DNA from: JALZVT01 sp964519335
GTDB lineage: Bacteria > Pseudomonadota > Gammaproteobacteria > Pseudomonadales > Azotimanducaceae
Direction: 5' to 3'
NCBI GenBank assembly: GCA_964519335.1
Contig: CAZFIA010000006.1
Coordinates: 9,541 to 73,540, forward strand
Length of the DNA: 64,000 nucleotides
Shown here: piece after piece, positions 8,057 to 16,023 of the stretch
How positions within the stretch are numbered: position 1 is the stretch's first letter
How the letters are laid out: each line of letters starts with the position of its first letter
Made by a program: the position numbers and the translations under genes
The notes under the pieces: model-generated
Told to the model about the DNA's origin: nothing
Seen by the model: only the letters and a program-made list of their open reading frames with translations
Databases searched by the model: none

Positions 8057-9555
8057 ACAACCCGCCGCAGCAATTTGCCGGTTTCGTTGTAGGGCAGTTC
8101 TTTCCAGAACTCCAGTGTCTCGGGTACGCGCGACGAGCGCATGTTCGATTTCACCCATTCTTTTAGTTCGGTCGCCTCTACCTTTGCATCGGCCTTTAAC
8201 ACCACGGCCGCCGCAACCGCTTCGCCCCATTGTTCGCTGGGGATACCCACGCAGGCTGCGTCTTTAACGGCTGCGTGTTCAAGCAACACATCTTCGATTT
8301 CACCGGGTGACATGTTCTCCCCGCCGCGGACGATAACGTCGTCTGCTCTACCCTCCAGGAACAGGTAGCCCTCGGCATCCATAGATCCTGCATCGCGCGT
8401 TGGAAACCAGCCATCGCTGTCGGTGACGGGTCCACGACCTTCGTATTCACCGGAGACCTGTTCGCCGCGTACATAAATCTCACCACGTTCGCCGGGTGCA
8501 ACAGTGTTGCCCTCGTCGTCGCGGATTTCTATCTCGACACCCGGCAGAGCCGTGCCAACAGATACCAACCGGCGCTTGAGAGTTTCGTCCTCGGCGCCAG
8601 CGGCAGCGCGGTGATCGTCGGGTCCCAGCACGGCAACGGTTGAACTGGTTTCGGTAAGTCCATAGGCGTTGGTGAAGTCTGTATCGGGAAACAATTGCAT
8701 CGCACGTTCGATAACAGACAGTGGCATCTTGCCGCCGCCATAAGACAGACTCTTTAGATGGGGCATGTCGGCAGACTTTTGGTCTTGCAGCGTCTCGACT
8801 ATTCGCGAGAGCATCGTGGGCACAACAAAGGCCGTTGATACCTTTTCTTCACGAACGAGTTCAATCCAGCGCTCCGGAGAAAAATCCGCGAGTTGAACGA
8901 CTCGGCGGCCGGAGTACACGGAGCTCAGAATCGCGGCTATTCCGGCGATATGGTAGGGCGGCACGCAGACCAATGCTGCTTCGTCTTCCTCAGCGCATGC
9001 GAACTCTACGGAGCCAAGAATATAAGACACCAGGTGTTTCTGCCGCAGCACGGCGGCCTTTGGCGCACCCGTTGTGCCACTGGTGAAGAGCAACACGGCC
9101 GTCTCTTCCGGGTCCATTGACCATTCTTGCGCAGCTTCAGGCTGATCCTGCGTTGCGTCAGGTGAGACAGCCTGTGCCAAAAATTGTGTACGTCCTACCG
9201 TGGTGATGTCTGCGACGTGATCGAACTGATTTGCTCTTTGATCATCTGTCACGACACATGCAGGCGTTATGCGCGCGAACAGTGCCTCTATCTCGCCCTG
9301 GGTTAAACGATAGTTGATAGGCACATAGGGTGCGCCTGCCCAGGCGGCGGCGAACAATCCGGTAGGGGTCGCGAGGCTCGAGACATCAAGCATCCCAACC
9401 CTTGAATAGCCGCCCGCACTTATTTGCTTCGCGTGTTGGCCTGCGTTATCAAAAAGCGCCTGGTAGCTTAAGCGTTCGCCGCTGTTGCCATCGACGAACG
9501 CGGTGCGATCTGGAAAGGTGGCTGCTGCCATCTCCAGTAACATCATTATATTCAT
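8032..9555 (-). CDS. Acyl-CoA synthetase (AMP-forming)
   Basis: ANL-superfamily ligase, 507 residues, activating a carboxylic acid to its CoA thioester via an acyl-adenylate. Motifs in order: P-loop LLFTSGTTGAPKAAVL, adenine-binding YGLTETSS, hinge region GRADDVIVRGGENMSPGEIE, and the C-terminal catalytic Lys in NETGKLLRR. It is transcribed toward the convergent hydratase, and nine bases separate it from the small upstream protein on the same strand, so those two probably form an operon. The acid substrate cannot be told from the sequence. Confidence 0.9.
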   Translation of the reverse strand: MNIMMLLEMAAATFPDRTAFVDGNSGERLSYQALFDNAGQHAKQISAGGYSRVGMLDVSSLATPTGLFAAAWAGAPYVPINYRLTQGEIEALFARITPACVVTDDQRANQFDHVADITTVGRTQFLAQAVSPDATQDQPEAAQEWSMDPEETAVLLFTSGTTGAPKAAVLRQKHLVSYILGSVEFACAEEDEAALVCVPPYHIAGIAAILSSVYSGRRVVQLADFSPERWIELVREEKVSTAFVVPTMLSRIVETLQDQKSADMPHLKSLSYGGGKMPLSVIERAMQLFPDTDFTNAYGLTETSSTVAVLGPDDHRAAAGAEDETLKRRLVSVGTALPGVEIEIRDDEGNTVAPGERGEIYVRGEQVSGEYEGRGPVTDSDGWFPTRDAGSMDAEGYLFLEGRADDVIVRGGENMSPGEIEDVLLEHAAVKDAACVGIPSEQWGEAVAAAVVLKADAKVEATELKEWVKSNMRSSRVPETLEFWKELPYNETGKLLRRVVKEKLSSA

Positions 9556-9564
9556 GCTGAGAGG

Positions 9565-9873
9565 CTAGTCTGTTTTTGGCAGCTTCTTGGTGTCTTTCTG
9601 CAGAAGCAAAGCACCGTTTACCGCAAGACCACCATCGCCTGCTTTGACGCAGAGCAGTTCTACATCGCCTGCCTCAGATACGTAGCGTTTGCCGATGGCA
9701 ATGCCGACCGCGTGATCTGGATTGACCTCACCGGATTTACTTGCATCAGCCGGATCGGCCATGGATGTGCCACCGCAAGTAATATCGATATCCGTATCGG
9801 GTGCAGAAACCACCATAACTTCGCCGTCGCATACGCAGCTTTTCAGGCGTGCACCCGTCTTAAGAATCGCCAT
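9565..9873 (-). CDS. Small conserved-looking cysteine-containing protein
   Basis: 102 residues, no named domain that I can assign. It has a SCVCDGEV pair, a Cys in ITCGG and a further Cys in LLCVKAG; four Cys in a 100-residue cytosolic protein suggest metal binding or structural thiols, which is inference. No signal peptide or membrane segment. It lies nine bases upstream of an acyl-CoA ligase on the same strand, and I recall similar small proteins beside ligases in actinobacteria, but cannot check this. Probably co-transcribed with and functionally linked to the ligase. Confidence 0.6.
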   Translation of the reverse strand: MAILKTGARLKSCVCDGEVMVVSAPDTDIDITCGGTSMADPADASKSGEVNPDHAVGIAIGKRYVSEAGDVELLCVKAGDGGLAVNGALLLQKDTKKLPKTD

Positions 9874-9951
9874 CTTTTCCCCCTTTTATATCTGGCGGAT
9901 CAGAGTTTACTCGGTTCTGTGACGCCTTGAGCGCTCTGTAGACTTGCAAAC

Positions 9952-9976
9952 TATTAATATCCGGGTAATATTAATA
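9952..9976. promoter_or_regulatory. 9-bp perfect inverted repeat, operator-like
   Basis: TATTAATAT (9952-9960) and ATATTAATA (9968-9976) are perfect reverse complements with the spacer CCGGGTA. The 25-base element sits in the 130-base divergent region between the ligase operon and the DUF2239 gene, with a TAAAAT hexamer shortly downstream. Size and symmetry match a typical helix-turn-helix dimer site; no regulator gene is adjacent. Confidence 0.5.
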
Positions 9977-10003
9977 ACACCAAGGTAAAATAGAGCCTCC
10001 GTC

Positions 10004-10603
10004 ATGGCTGAATTGGCCCAACACTACGTATTTGTAGGCGATAAGTTGTTTTTCGAAGGCGCGCTTTCGGACGCTGCGGTTGCCGTTCATGGTCTGAGTG
10101 CCGCGCGGCAGCAGAAAACGGTGATTTTTCAGAGCGACACGGGCGCCGAGCTGGATCTGGATCTGCGCGGCAGTGCGGCTGAGGTGGCCAAGCGCTATCC
10201 AAAAGCCATCGAGGCGCAGCCCGAAGAGGACAATCCAGCGCCCCAGCCCCCCCAAGCCCGTAGACGCGGGCGGCCCAAGCTAGGTGTTGTTGGCCGCGAG
10301 ATCACTCTCTTGCCCCGACATTGGCAATGGCTGGATACCCAACGCGGTGGAGCCTCTGCTGCCTTACGTCGATTGGTTGACGAAACCCGCAAGGCGAACA
10401 GCGGCGAAGATGCGGCGCGCGCGGCTCAAGGTCGAACCCAGCGACTGCTCACCACCCTTGCCGGCAACGAGCCCGGATTTGAAGAAGCCTTGCGAGCGCT
10501 CTATACCCGTGACGCAAAAGGATTTGCATCACACACAGGAACGTTGTCTGCTGATGTTTTGCGTATTGCCAACCTCTGGGCGAGTGATGCGTTTTCGAAC
10601 TGA
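10004..10603 (+). CDS. DUF2239 family protein
   Basis: 199 residues. The family signature is clear in the second half: RRRGRPKLGVVGREITLLPRHW (quoted in part: GRPKLGVV, TLLPRHWQWL) followed by GGASAALRRLVDE. The N-terminal half holds a beta-rich segment and a proline/arginine-rich linker (about residues 72-90). Function is not known for this family; the basic linker and the ribbon-like C-terminal part could suit nucleic-acid contact, but that is speculation. It lies 15 bases upstream of an acyl-CoA ligase on the same strand. Confidence 0.8.
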   Translation: MAELAQHYVFVGDKLFFEGALSDAAVAVHGLSAARQQKTVIFQSDTGAELDLDLRGSAAEVAKRYPKAIEAQPEEDNPAPQPPQARRRGRPKLGVVGREITLLPRHWQWLDTQRGGASAALRRLVDETRKANSGEDAARAAQGRTQRLLTTLAGNEPGFEEALRALYTRDAKGFASHTGTLSADVLRIANLWASDAFSN

Positions 10604-10618
10604 CTTGGGGCAAACACA

Positions 10619-12268
10619 ATGGGTATTTATGATAGCGACTTAGACCAGGGTCCGCACAATGATGTGGCGCTTACACCTCTGTCGCTAATCCGCCGCACGG
10701 CACATGTCTATCCTGATGCGATTGCCGTGCGTTATGCGGGGACTACAAGGACCTGGGCAGAGACCTATGAACGCTGCCTAAGGCTCGCCGACGGACTGCG
10801 AAAGGCGGGTGTTAAGAAGAACGATACAGTCGCGGTACTTGCCCCCAACACACCAGCCGCCGTTGAAGTGGCGTTTGGTGTGCCCGGGGCGGGTGCCGTG
10901 CTTAACATGATCAACACCCGACTCGATCCTGAAACGGTTGCTTTCATTTTGGAACACGGCGAAGCGTCAGTGTTTATGGTCGATGCGGGTTTGGCGGAGA
11001 TTGCTCGCGCGGCACTAGAGCTTCTTAAGAATAAACCGCTGGTTATTGATATCGAAGATGAAGTTGTTGGCCCCGTACCTGCCGTGTCTGCAGTCAATGT
11101 AGATGGCAGCCAAACCTATGAGAATTTGTTGGCCAGTGGCGATGCGTCCAGCGAATTTTTGATGCCAGAGGATGAATGGGATGCGATTTCACTCAACTAC
11201 ACATCGGGCACCACAGGTAATCCAAAGGGGGTGGTTTATCACCATCGTGGTGCCTACCTGAATGCGCTGGGTAACGGTCTTGAGTGGGCGTTACCACGGC
11301 ATCCCGTCTATCTTTGGACCCTACCGATGTTTCACTGTAACGGTTGGTGTTTCCCCTGGACCTTGGCCGCTTACGCTGGAGAAAATATTTGTCTACGTGC
11401 ACCCGAGGGGCCAGCGATTCTTGATGCCATTGCAGAACATAAGGTCACTCACATGTCAGGTGCGCCTATTGTTTTAAACCTGGTTACCACCGAGGCAGAA
11501 GACCGACAGACGCGCTTCGAAGATCCCTTGCGCATGACAACAGCGGGTGCAGCACCCCCCGCGGCAGTGCTTAAGCGCGCGGCTGCAGTTGGTTTTGATG
11601 TCACTCACGTTTACGGGCTCACTGAAGTCTATGGCCCTGCTGCGGTCTGTGCTTGGAAGTCGTCGTGGGATGAGTTGCCCGCAGAAGACCAATCGCGCAT
11701 CAAGGCGCGTCAAGGCGTGAACTACGCGGTGCTCGAAGAAATGTCGGTGCGTGACCCCGAAACACTCGCGCTGGTTCCCCGCGATGGAGTAACGATGGGA
11801 GAGATCATGTTTCGCGGTAACCTGGTTATGAAGGGCTACCTCAAGAATCCTCAAGCATCGCAGGAGGCTTTTGCGGGTGGCCACTTTCATTCCGGTGATC
11901 TGGCCGTTTGGCACGACGACGGTTACGTGGAGATCAAAGACCGTTCCAAAGACATCATCATTTCAGGGGGCGAGAACATCTCGTCCATTGAAGTTGAGGG
12001 TGCGCTCTATCAGCACGCGTCGGTTGGGGCAGCGGCCGTGGTTGCCGCGCCGGATGAGAAGTGGGGCGAGACCCCCTGGGCGTTTGTGGAGCTGGCGGCC
12101 GGCGCGAGTGCTACCGAGGAGGAGCTCATTGCGCACTGCCGGGACCATCTAGCGCATTTCAAGTGCCCACGGCACATTGTGTTCGGCGAGCTGCCCAAGA
12201 CGTCCACCGGCAAGATCCAAAAGTTTGAGTTGCGGCAGCAGGCGGGTAATACTGGCACACGTTCTTAA
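10619..12268 (+). CDS. Acyl-CoA synthetase (AMP-forming), AlkK/medium-chain type
   Basis: 549 residues, AMP-forming CoA ligase resembling the AlkK / plant-AAE / DmdB side of the superfamily. Motifs: NYTSGTTGNPKGVVYHHRG, MFHCNGWCFPW, VYGLTEVYGPAAVCAW, RSKDIIISGGENISSIEVE and a C-terminal KTSTGKIQKFEL carrying the catalytic Lys. It would activate medium-chain or short substituted carboxylic acids; exact substrate unknown. It follows the DUF2239 gene and is followed 36 bases later by a flavin split-barrel protein, probably one transcript. Confidence 0.9.
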   Translation: MGIYDSDLDQGPHNDVALTPLSLIRRTAHVYPDAIAVRYAGTTRTWAETYERCLRLADGLRKAGVKKNDTVAVLAPNTPAAVEVAFGVPGAGAVLNMINTRLDPETVAFILEHGEASVFMVDAGLAEIARAALELLKNKPLVIDIEDEVVGPVPAVSAVNVDGSQTYENLLASGDASSEFLMPEDEWDAISLNYTSGTTGNPKGVVYHHRGAYLNALGNGLEWALPRHPVYLWTLPMFHCNGWCFPWTLAAYAGENICLRAPEGPAILDAIAEHKVTHMSGAPIVLNLVTTEAEDRQTRFEDPLRMTTAGAAPPAAVLKRAAAVGFDVTHVYGLTEVYGPAAVCAWKSSWDELPAEDQSRIKARQGVNYAVLEEMSVRDPETLALVPRDGVTMGEIMFRGNLVMKGYLKNPQASQEAFAGGHFHSGDLAVWHDDGYVEIKDRSKDIIISGGENISSIEVEGALYQHASVGAAAVVAAPDEKWGETPWAFVELAAGASATEEELIAHCRDHLAHFKCPRHIVFGELPKTSTGKIQKFELRQQAGNTGTRS

Positions 12269-12304
12269 GTTTTAGATAGTAGTAATAGGGGTAGGGGATA
12301 CGCC

Positions 12305-12883
12305 ATGTCAGATACATCGCACGATCACGAAATCGTTTCCATTTACGGTTACAGCGAGGCTCAGATTGATGAGCTCATGACCAAGGCACCTGAGTGCATT
12401 CTGATGTGGGGCACCAAAGACGGCTGGCCCGTGGGTGTGGTGCACGCCTTTGTTTGGCATGAGGGCAAACTCTGGATCACCTTTGCATCACATCGGCATC
12501 GCGCATCAGCCATTAAACGCGACAATCGCGTTTCAGTGGCGGTTAGCGCTGTTGGCGTCGAGACCATGGGCGGGGCGGCAACCTGCAAAGGGTACGCAAC
12601 CTTCCATGATGACGATGCAACCAAGGCCTGGTTTTATCCGGCGCTCGCAAAGAAAGTCAGCCCCGATAACGCAGAAGGCGAGGCTGCCTTCCACAGCCTG
12701 CTCGACTCACCGTTGCGCACAATCATTTCTGTGGAGCCGGTGAAGTGGATTACCTACGACGGCGAAAAGGCCAACCGTGACATGGCCGGTCAGTTACCCG
12801 AGTCTGAGAAAACGCCTCGGCTCGAGGGTGACACGGTCCGAATGAACAAAGAACGCGAGAAGCGCGGCCTGCCACCACGCTAG
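12305..12883 (+). CDS. Pyridoxamine 5'-phosphate oxidase-like split-barrel protein
   Basis: 192 residues with the flavin-binding split-barrel pattern: a strand ending GVVHAFVWHEGKLWITFASHRH, then KRDNRVSVAVSA, then a late VEPVKWITYDGEK. This fits the PPOX-like superfamily that binds FMN, heme or F420. True PdxH-type oxidase function is unlikely because such short environmental paralogues rarely act on PNP. It is the third plus-strand gene after DUF2239 and a ligase and may supply a redox step for the same compound. Confidence 0.75.
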   Translation: MSDTSHDHEIVSIYGYSEAQIDELMTKAPECILMWGTKDGWPVGVVHAFVWHEGKLWITFASHRHRASAIKRDNRVSVAVSAVGVETMGGAATCKGYATFHDDDATKAWFYPALAKKVSPDNAEGEAAFHSLLDSPLRTIISVEPVKWITYDGEKANRDMAGQLPESEKTPRLEGDTVRMNKEREKRGLPPR

Positions 12884-12892
12884 GCGCGCCTT

Positions 12893-13303
12893 ATGTTGCG
12901 TAGCCTGCAGCTAGGGAGCAGCGGATTGCGGGTGTCGGAGTGTGTTTAGGCACAATGAACTTTGGCATTCCTGGCCGCGGTCACCAGGGCGATTGGACGC
13001 TTTCCGCTGACGAGGCAAAGCCCATCTTCAAGGCGGCTCTCGACCACGGCCTGTACTACTTTGACTGTGCAGACGTCTATGGTCTTGGCGCCTGCCAAGA
13101 AGTGGTTGGCGCGCNNNNNNNNNNNNNNNNNNNNNNNNNNNNNNNNNNNNNNNNNNNNNNNNNNNNNNNNNNNNNNNNNNNNNNNNNNNNNNNNNNNNNN
13201 NNNNNNNNNNNNNNCGCGCAAGCACGTTTTAGAAGGTGTTGATGCCTGCCTTGAGGCGCTTTATCAGCCGGTGGAAAATTTGCTTACCTTAGGCTACTCC
13301 TAG
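12893..13303 (+). pseudogene. Aldo/keto reductase, frameshifted and interrupted by the assembly gap
   Basis: From ATG 12893 the frame reads LRSLQLGSSGLRVSE, the normal start of an AKR, then hits TAG after SECV. The continuation (CLGTMNFG, then FDCADVYG with the expected catalytic Asp and Tyr) is in another frame; one base is missing between GAG and TGT (expected SE-x-CLGT). The N gap begins at 13115. After the gap a frame reads RKHVLEGVDACLEAL and ends LTLGYS, so middle and C-terminal parts are not both present. It may be a real pseudogene or an assembly fault. Its stop overlaps tail-to-tail with the Nudix gene stop. Confidence 0.7.
13115..13214. other. Assembly gap of 100 N
   Basis: Exactly 100 unknown bases, the conventional scaffold gap size, so the true length is unknown. 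It falls inside the aldo/keto reductase. Confidence 1.
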
Positions 13304-14070
13304 TAAGTCTGTGCTGAGTGTTCAAAGATAAACCCGCCCTCTTGCATGATGAGCCGATGGGTTGCGCCTTTAGCGTCGGCGTCGTACGCATCGTAACCGG
13401 CGTCACCGGCCCACATAGCCACTCGCACGCCATCGGTTCGTTTTGACAAATGAGTCACATAGCGTCGTGGTTTGAGGCTGCTGAGTTCAGTACAGGCCTC
13501 GTCTGTGGTTGCGAATTTGGACAGGTGATAGAGCGACACCCAGGTGGGAGGCACTAGATCTATCTCACCGCGAGCGTGTTGGGCCAGCGCATTACCCGGG
13601 TTGATCCACCGGTGGTCTTCGATCTCGCCGCCATCGACGCTAATACTCTGGTTGCTGCCGCGAGCTACAAAAAACCAGGTTGAAAAACGCTTGGGCGTGG
13701 TGGGTGGCGGCGTCCAGTGCGAGAAGCTAATGAAGTCTTGTGGTTGCAGTTTTAGATTAGCTTCCTCCATGGTCTCGCGAGCGGCCGCGTTTTGCGCGGC
13801 CTGATCAACATCACCATCGGCAGGATAGTCCGCCGGATCCAGCTTGCCACCGGGGAACACCCACATCCCGCCAAAGCTGATCTTTGAGGTTTTTCTAAGC
13901 ATGAGAATTCGTAGCTCGGTCAGGTTGCCGCTGCTATTGGCAGCGTCGAGAGCTTGGTCGCGCAGTAGTACAACAGTTGCTGCTGGAATAGGGGGTGGTG
14001 CAGCGGATTCGTCGGGCTTGCCGCTGCCAATGTCTCCATAAGGATCATTTTTGTGCTTTTTTTCTGCCAC
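13300..14070 (-). CDS. Nudix hydrolase
   Basis: 256 residues. The Nudix box is extended but readable: GGMWVFPGGKLDPADY followed by AARETMEEANLKL, with the REtxEE metal-binding core. The loop inside the box is longer than standard, as in the NUDT19/RPP8-like group, which hydrolyses CoA and acyl-CoA species in animals; whether this one does is inference, but it suits the acyl-CoA-rich neighbourhood. The N-terminus is charged and proline-rich. One base separates it from the upstream secreted protein on the same strand, so the two are probably co-transcribed. Confidence 0.8.
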   Translation of the reverse strand: MAEKKHKNDPYGDIGSGKPDESAAPPPIPAATVVLLRDQALDAANSSGNLTELRILMLRKTSKISFGGMWVFPGGKLDPADYPADGDVDQAAQNAAARETMEEANLKLQPQDFISFSHWTPPPTTPKRFSTWFFVARGSNQSISVDGGEIEDHRWINPGNALAQHARGEIDLVPPTWVSLYHLSKFATTDEACTELSSLKPRRYVTHLSKRTDGVRVAMWAGDAGYDAYDADAKGATHRLIMQEGGFIFEHSAQTY

Positions 14071-14071
14071 T

Positions 14072-15046
14072 CTACTGCTCAGTGAAACCGATTAGACCGA
14101 CTTTCGGTGATTGCGGGTCACCCAGGTAGGCTGCCTTTTGTTCGTGCCGTACTAGTAGCACGGCTTCACGATCTCCGGCCAGATTTACAACCTCTGAGCA
14201 ATTCAGTTGATTGGCAGCGAAGAACTTTATGAGCTCTCTGCCAAGGGTGTAGAGGTGCATGGGGACAAGCGTTGCACCGACAACCGTACGTTCGCCACAT
14301 TCAGCGACAAAACTACGAAAATATCTTTGCCGCGTCAGATCGCGTTCAGAGATATCGAGCAACCCTTTTTCGATGATGCCCGGCCCTGCTTGCAGAGCGC
14401 TGTCTAATCCTTCCAACGGCCATTGCGAGCGGTGTGCGACTTCAAATCGCCACGCTGGAGTGGCCTGCGAGTTTGAGGCCATTCCTTCTTTTTCTGCATT
14501 GAGCTCCGGGTTGAGCGCGCGGATGCCCAAAATGCGCGTGTAACCGTGGGGCTCGACATCCTGTAGTAGCTCACCATTAACTTGCAGCACGCCGATGGGC
14601 TGCATTCGACGCACCTGGGACACAAAGCTGCTGCCTACGATCACGCTGAGCTTGGTTTGGGAGATTGCGTTAACTGGTTTTAAGCCTTTGGATGCGGTCA
14701 TCACAAGAGGTGCAAAGCGGGCTAAGTCAATTTCGATAAGAGCCGCGGCATCCGCTCCTTCGTGTTGCAGGCTGTGGTACTTTAAACCGCTAAGCTGAGT
14801 CAGTTCGGTGAGCGCTGCAACAGCGTTCTTTCGAGGCATGGTTTTACTGCTATTTGCGTTCAGATCCAGCACACCGTGAGGCACGGTGGTTGCCGGCGCC
14901 TGTTGCGTTTGCACTGATTGGTCACTGCAAGCGGAGAGTGCGAGCCCAACCAATAGCGCAGATCCCAGCGCATGTCCTGAGCAACCTCCTAGCGAAAAGA
15001 GGCGGGCGCAATAAACAACTAAACCATGGCGCGGTCGGGGTAACAT
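14072..15046 (-). CDS. Lipoprotein related to phosphodiester glycosidase/DUF2233
   Basis: 324 residues from ATG 15046; an upstream TTG at 15088 would overlap the divergent gene. A hydrophobic segment ends in LALSAC (C40), a lipobox. The body follows the phosphodiester-glycosidase (NAGPA)/DUF2233 plan: QPIGVLQVNGELL, LQAGPGIIEKGLLDI, a FVAECGERTVVG strand, a TLVPMHLYTLGRELIKFF helix, then NCSEVVNLAGDREAVL where the family has a Gly/Asp-rich metal loop. The usual DGG triplet there is AGD, so activity is uncertain. Likely an envelope glycan enzyme or binding protein. Confidence 0.65.
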   Translation of the reverse strand: MLPRPRHGLVVYCARLFSLGGCSGHALGSALLVGLALSACSDQSVQTQQAPATTVPHGVLDLNANSSKTMPRKNAVAALTELTQLSGLKYHSLQHEGADAAALIEIDLARFAPLVMTASKGLKPVNAISQTKLSVIVGSSFVSQVRRMQPIGVLQVNGELLQDVEPHGYTRILGIRALNPELNAEKEGMASNSQATPAWRFEVAHRSQWPLEGLDSALQAGPGIIEKGLLDISERDLTRQRYFRSFVAECGERTVVGATLVPMHLYTLGRELIKFFAANQLNCSEVVNLAGDREAVLLVRHEQKAAYLGDPQSPKVGLIGFTEQ

Positions 15047-15087
15047 AACCGCAGTATATCTGCTCGCAGCACCTGAGGAACCCGGCA

Positions 15088-15990
15088 ATGAGCGACAATC
15101 TGTTCCTGGCTGACAATCTACTCCCCGCGGATAGCACTTCAGATGCTATGTCCGCAGAACCTGATTGGCAGATTGCAGAGGCGGGCTTTGTGATCGAGCC
15201 AGCAGAAATTGCGGTTTCGCCTGAGCATCAGGCGAGCAAGCTCAGGGCATGCGGCATCAACCCTGATGTTTTTGGCACTGCCTGTGATCCGGCCTTCTTC
15301 ATTGGTATAGGCATTCAGGCAGGGATTCGCAGTGGTATCAGCGCCGAGGGCAATATCAATATGGTGCAGAAACTAATTGTTTACCGACCAGCGATACTTG
15401 GAGAAGTCTTGTTGGTGCGGGGCACAATAGAAGCGGTTGAGCCGGTGCCTAGAGGGCATCAGGTGACAACCAACATTACCTTTGAAGACACAAGCGGTGC
15501 AGTAGTTATGGATGCCAGTCGTATTTCGCTGCGCCCAGATCCCGCCAAAGCCACTGCGCGCGGCGCCGGCGTTCGTCCACCGCCGGTCGTGACAGACCCC
15601 GAAGACGCGATCGAGTTGGCCTCGCACGTGCTTACGCCACCGCAGGTGAAGGATTATTCACTCGAAGGGAACAGCATTCACTACGAAGAAGAGGCCGCCA
15701 AGGCTGCTGGCTTTCGGGCGCCAATGATAGGGGGTGGCATGGGTGTGCATTACCTGACTGCAGCCTTGTTTGAGCGCTCGATCCCCAGGACTCTGGATAT
15801 GAGTATCTTCTTCCGTCGCCCAATATTCTGGGATGAACAATTCACATCGGCCTGTGTTGCTGAAGATTCTGCCGGACGCGGAGAGTTCCCTGAGCTGGGT
15901 CATTGGCGTGCGCTTTGTCTGTTGCGTGACGAAGGCGATAAAGGGCTAAAAGTGTTAACCGAGGCCAGGCTTAACGGGCTGAGTATCTAG
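15088..15990 (+). CDS. MaoC-like double hotdog hydratase/dehydratase
   Basis: 300 residues, ATG with GAGG nine bases upstream. Two hotdog-like halves: residues about 40-150 (including MVQKLIVYRPAILGEVLLVRG) and about 170-300 with NSIHYEEEAAKAAGFRAPMI, which resembles the MaoC hydratase helix where Asp and His normally act (NPIHxDxxxA). Here the Asp position is Glu (HYEEEAA), so catalysis is possible but not certain. Would act on an acyl-CoA in the cytoplasm. The first ~20 residues contain a near-repeat (DNLFLADNLLPAD). It diverges from the secreted protein after only 41 bases. Confidence 0.7.
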   Translation: MSDNLFLADNLLPADSTSDAMSAEPDWQIAEAGFVIEPAEIAVSPEHQASKLRACGINPDVFGTACDPAFFIGIGIQAGIRSGISAEGNINMVQKLIVYRPAILGEVLLVRGTIEAVEPVPRGHQVTTNITFEDTSGAVVMDASRISLRPDPAKATARGAGVRPPPVVTDPEDAIELASHVLTPPQVKDYSLEGNSIHYEEEAAKAAGFRAPMIGGGMGVHYLTAALFERSIPRTLDMSIFFRRPIFWDEQFTSACVAEDSAGRGEFPELGHWRALCLLRDEGDKGLKVLTEARLNGLSI

Positions 15991-16023
15991 ACACCGGGAT
16001 AAACAAGGAGTTGAACCAGGGAT

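Noticed and set aside
12893..12952. Selenocysteine or readthrough in the aldo/keto reductase
   Set aside because: The interrupting codon is TAG, not TGA, and the continuation is in another frame, so it is a one-base frameshift.
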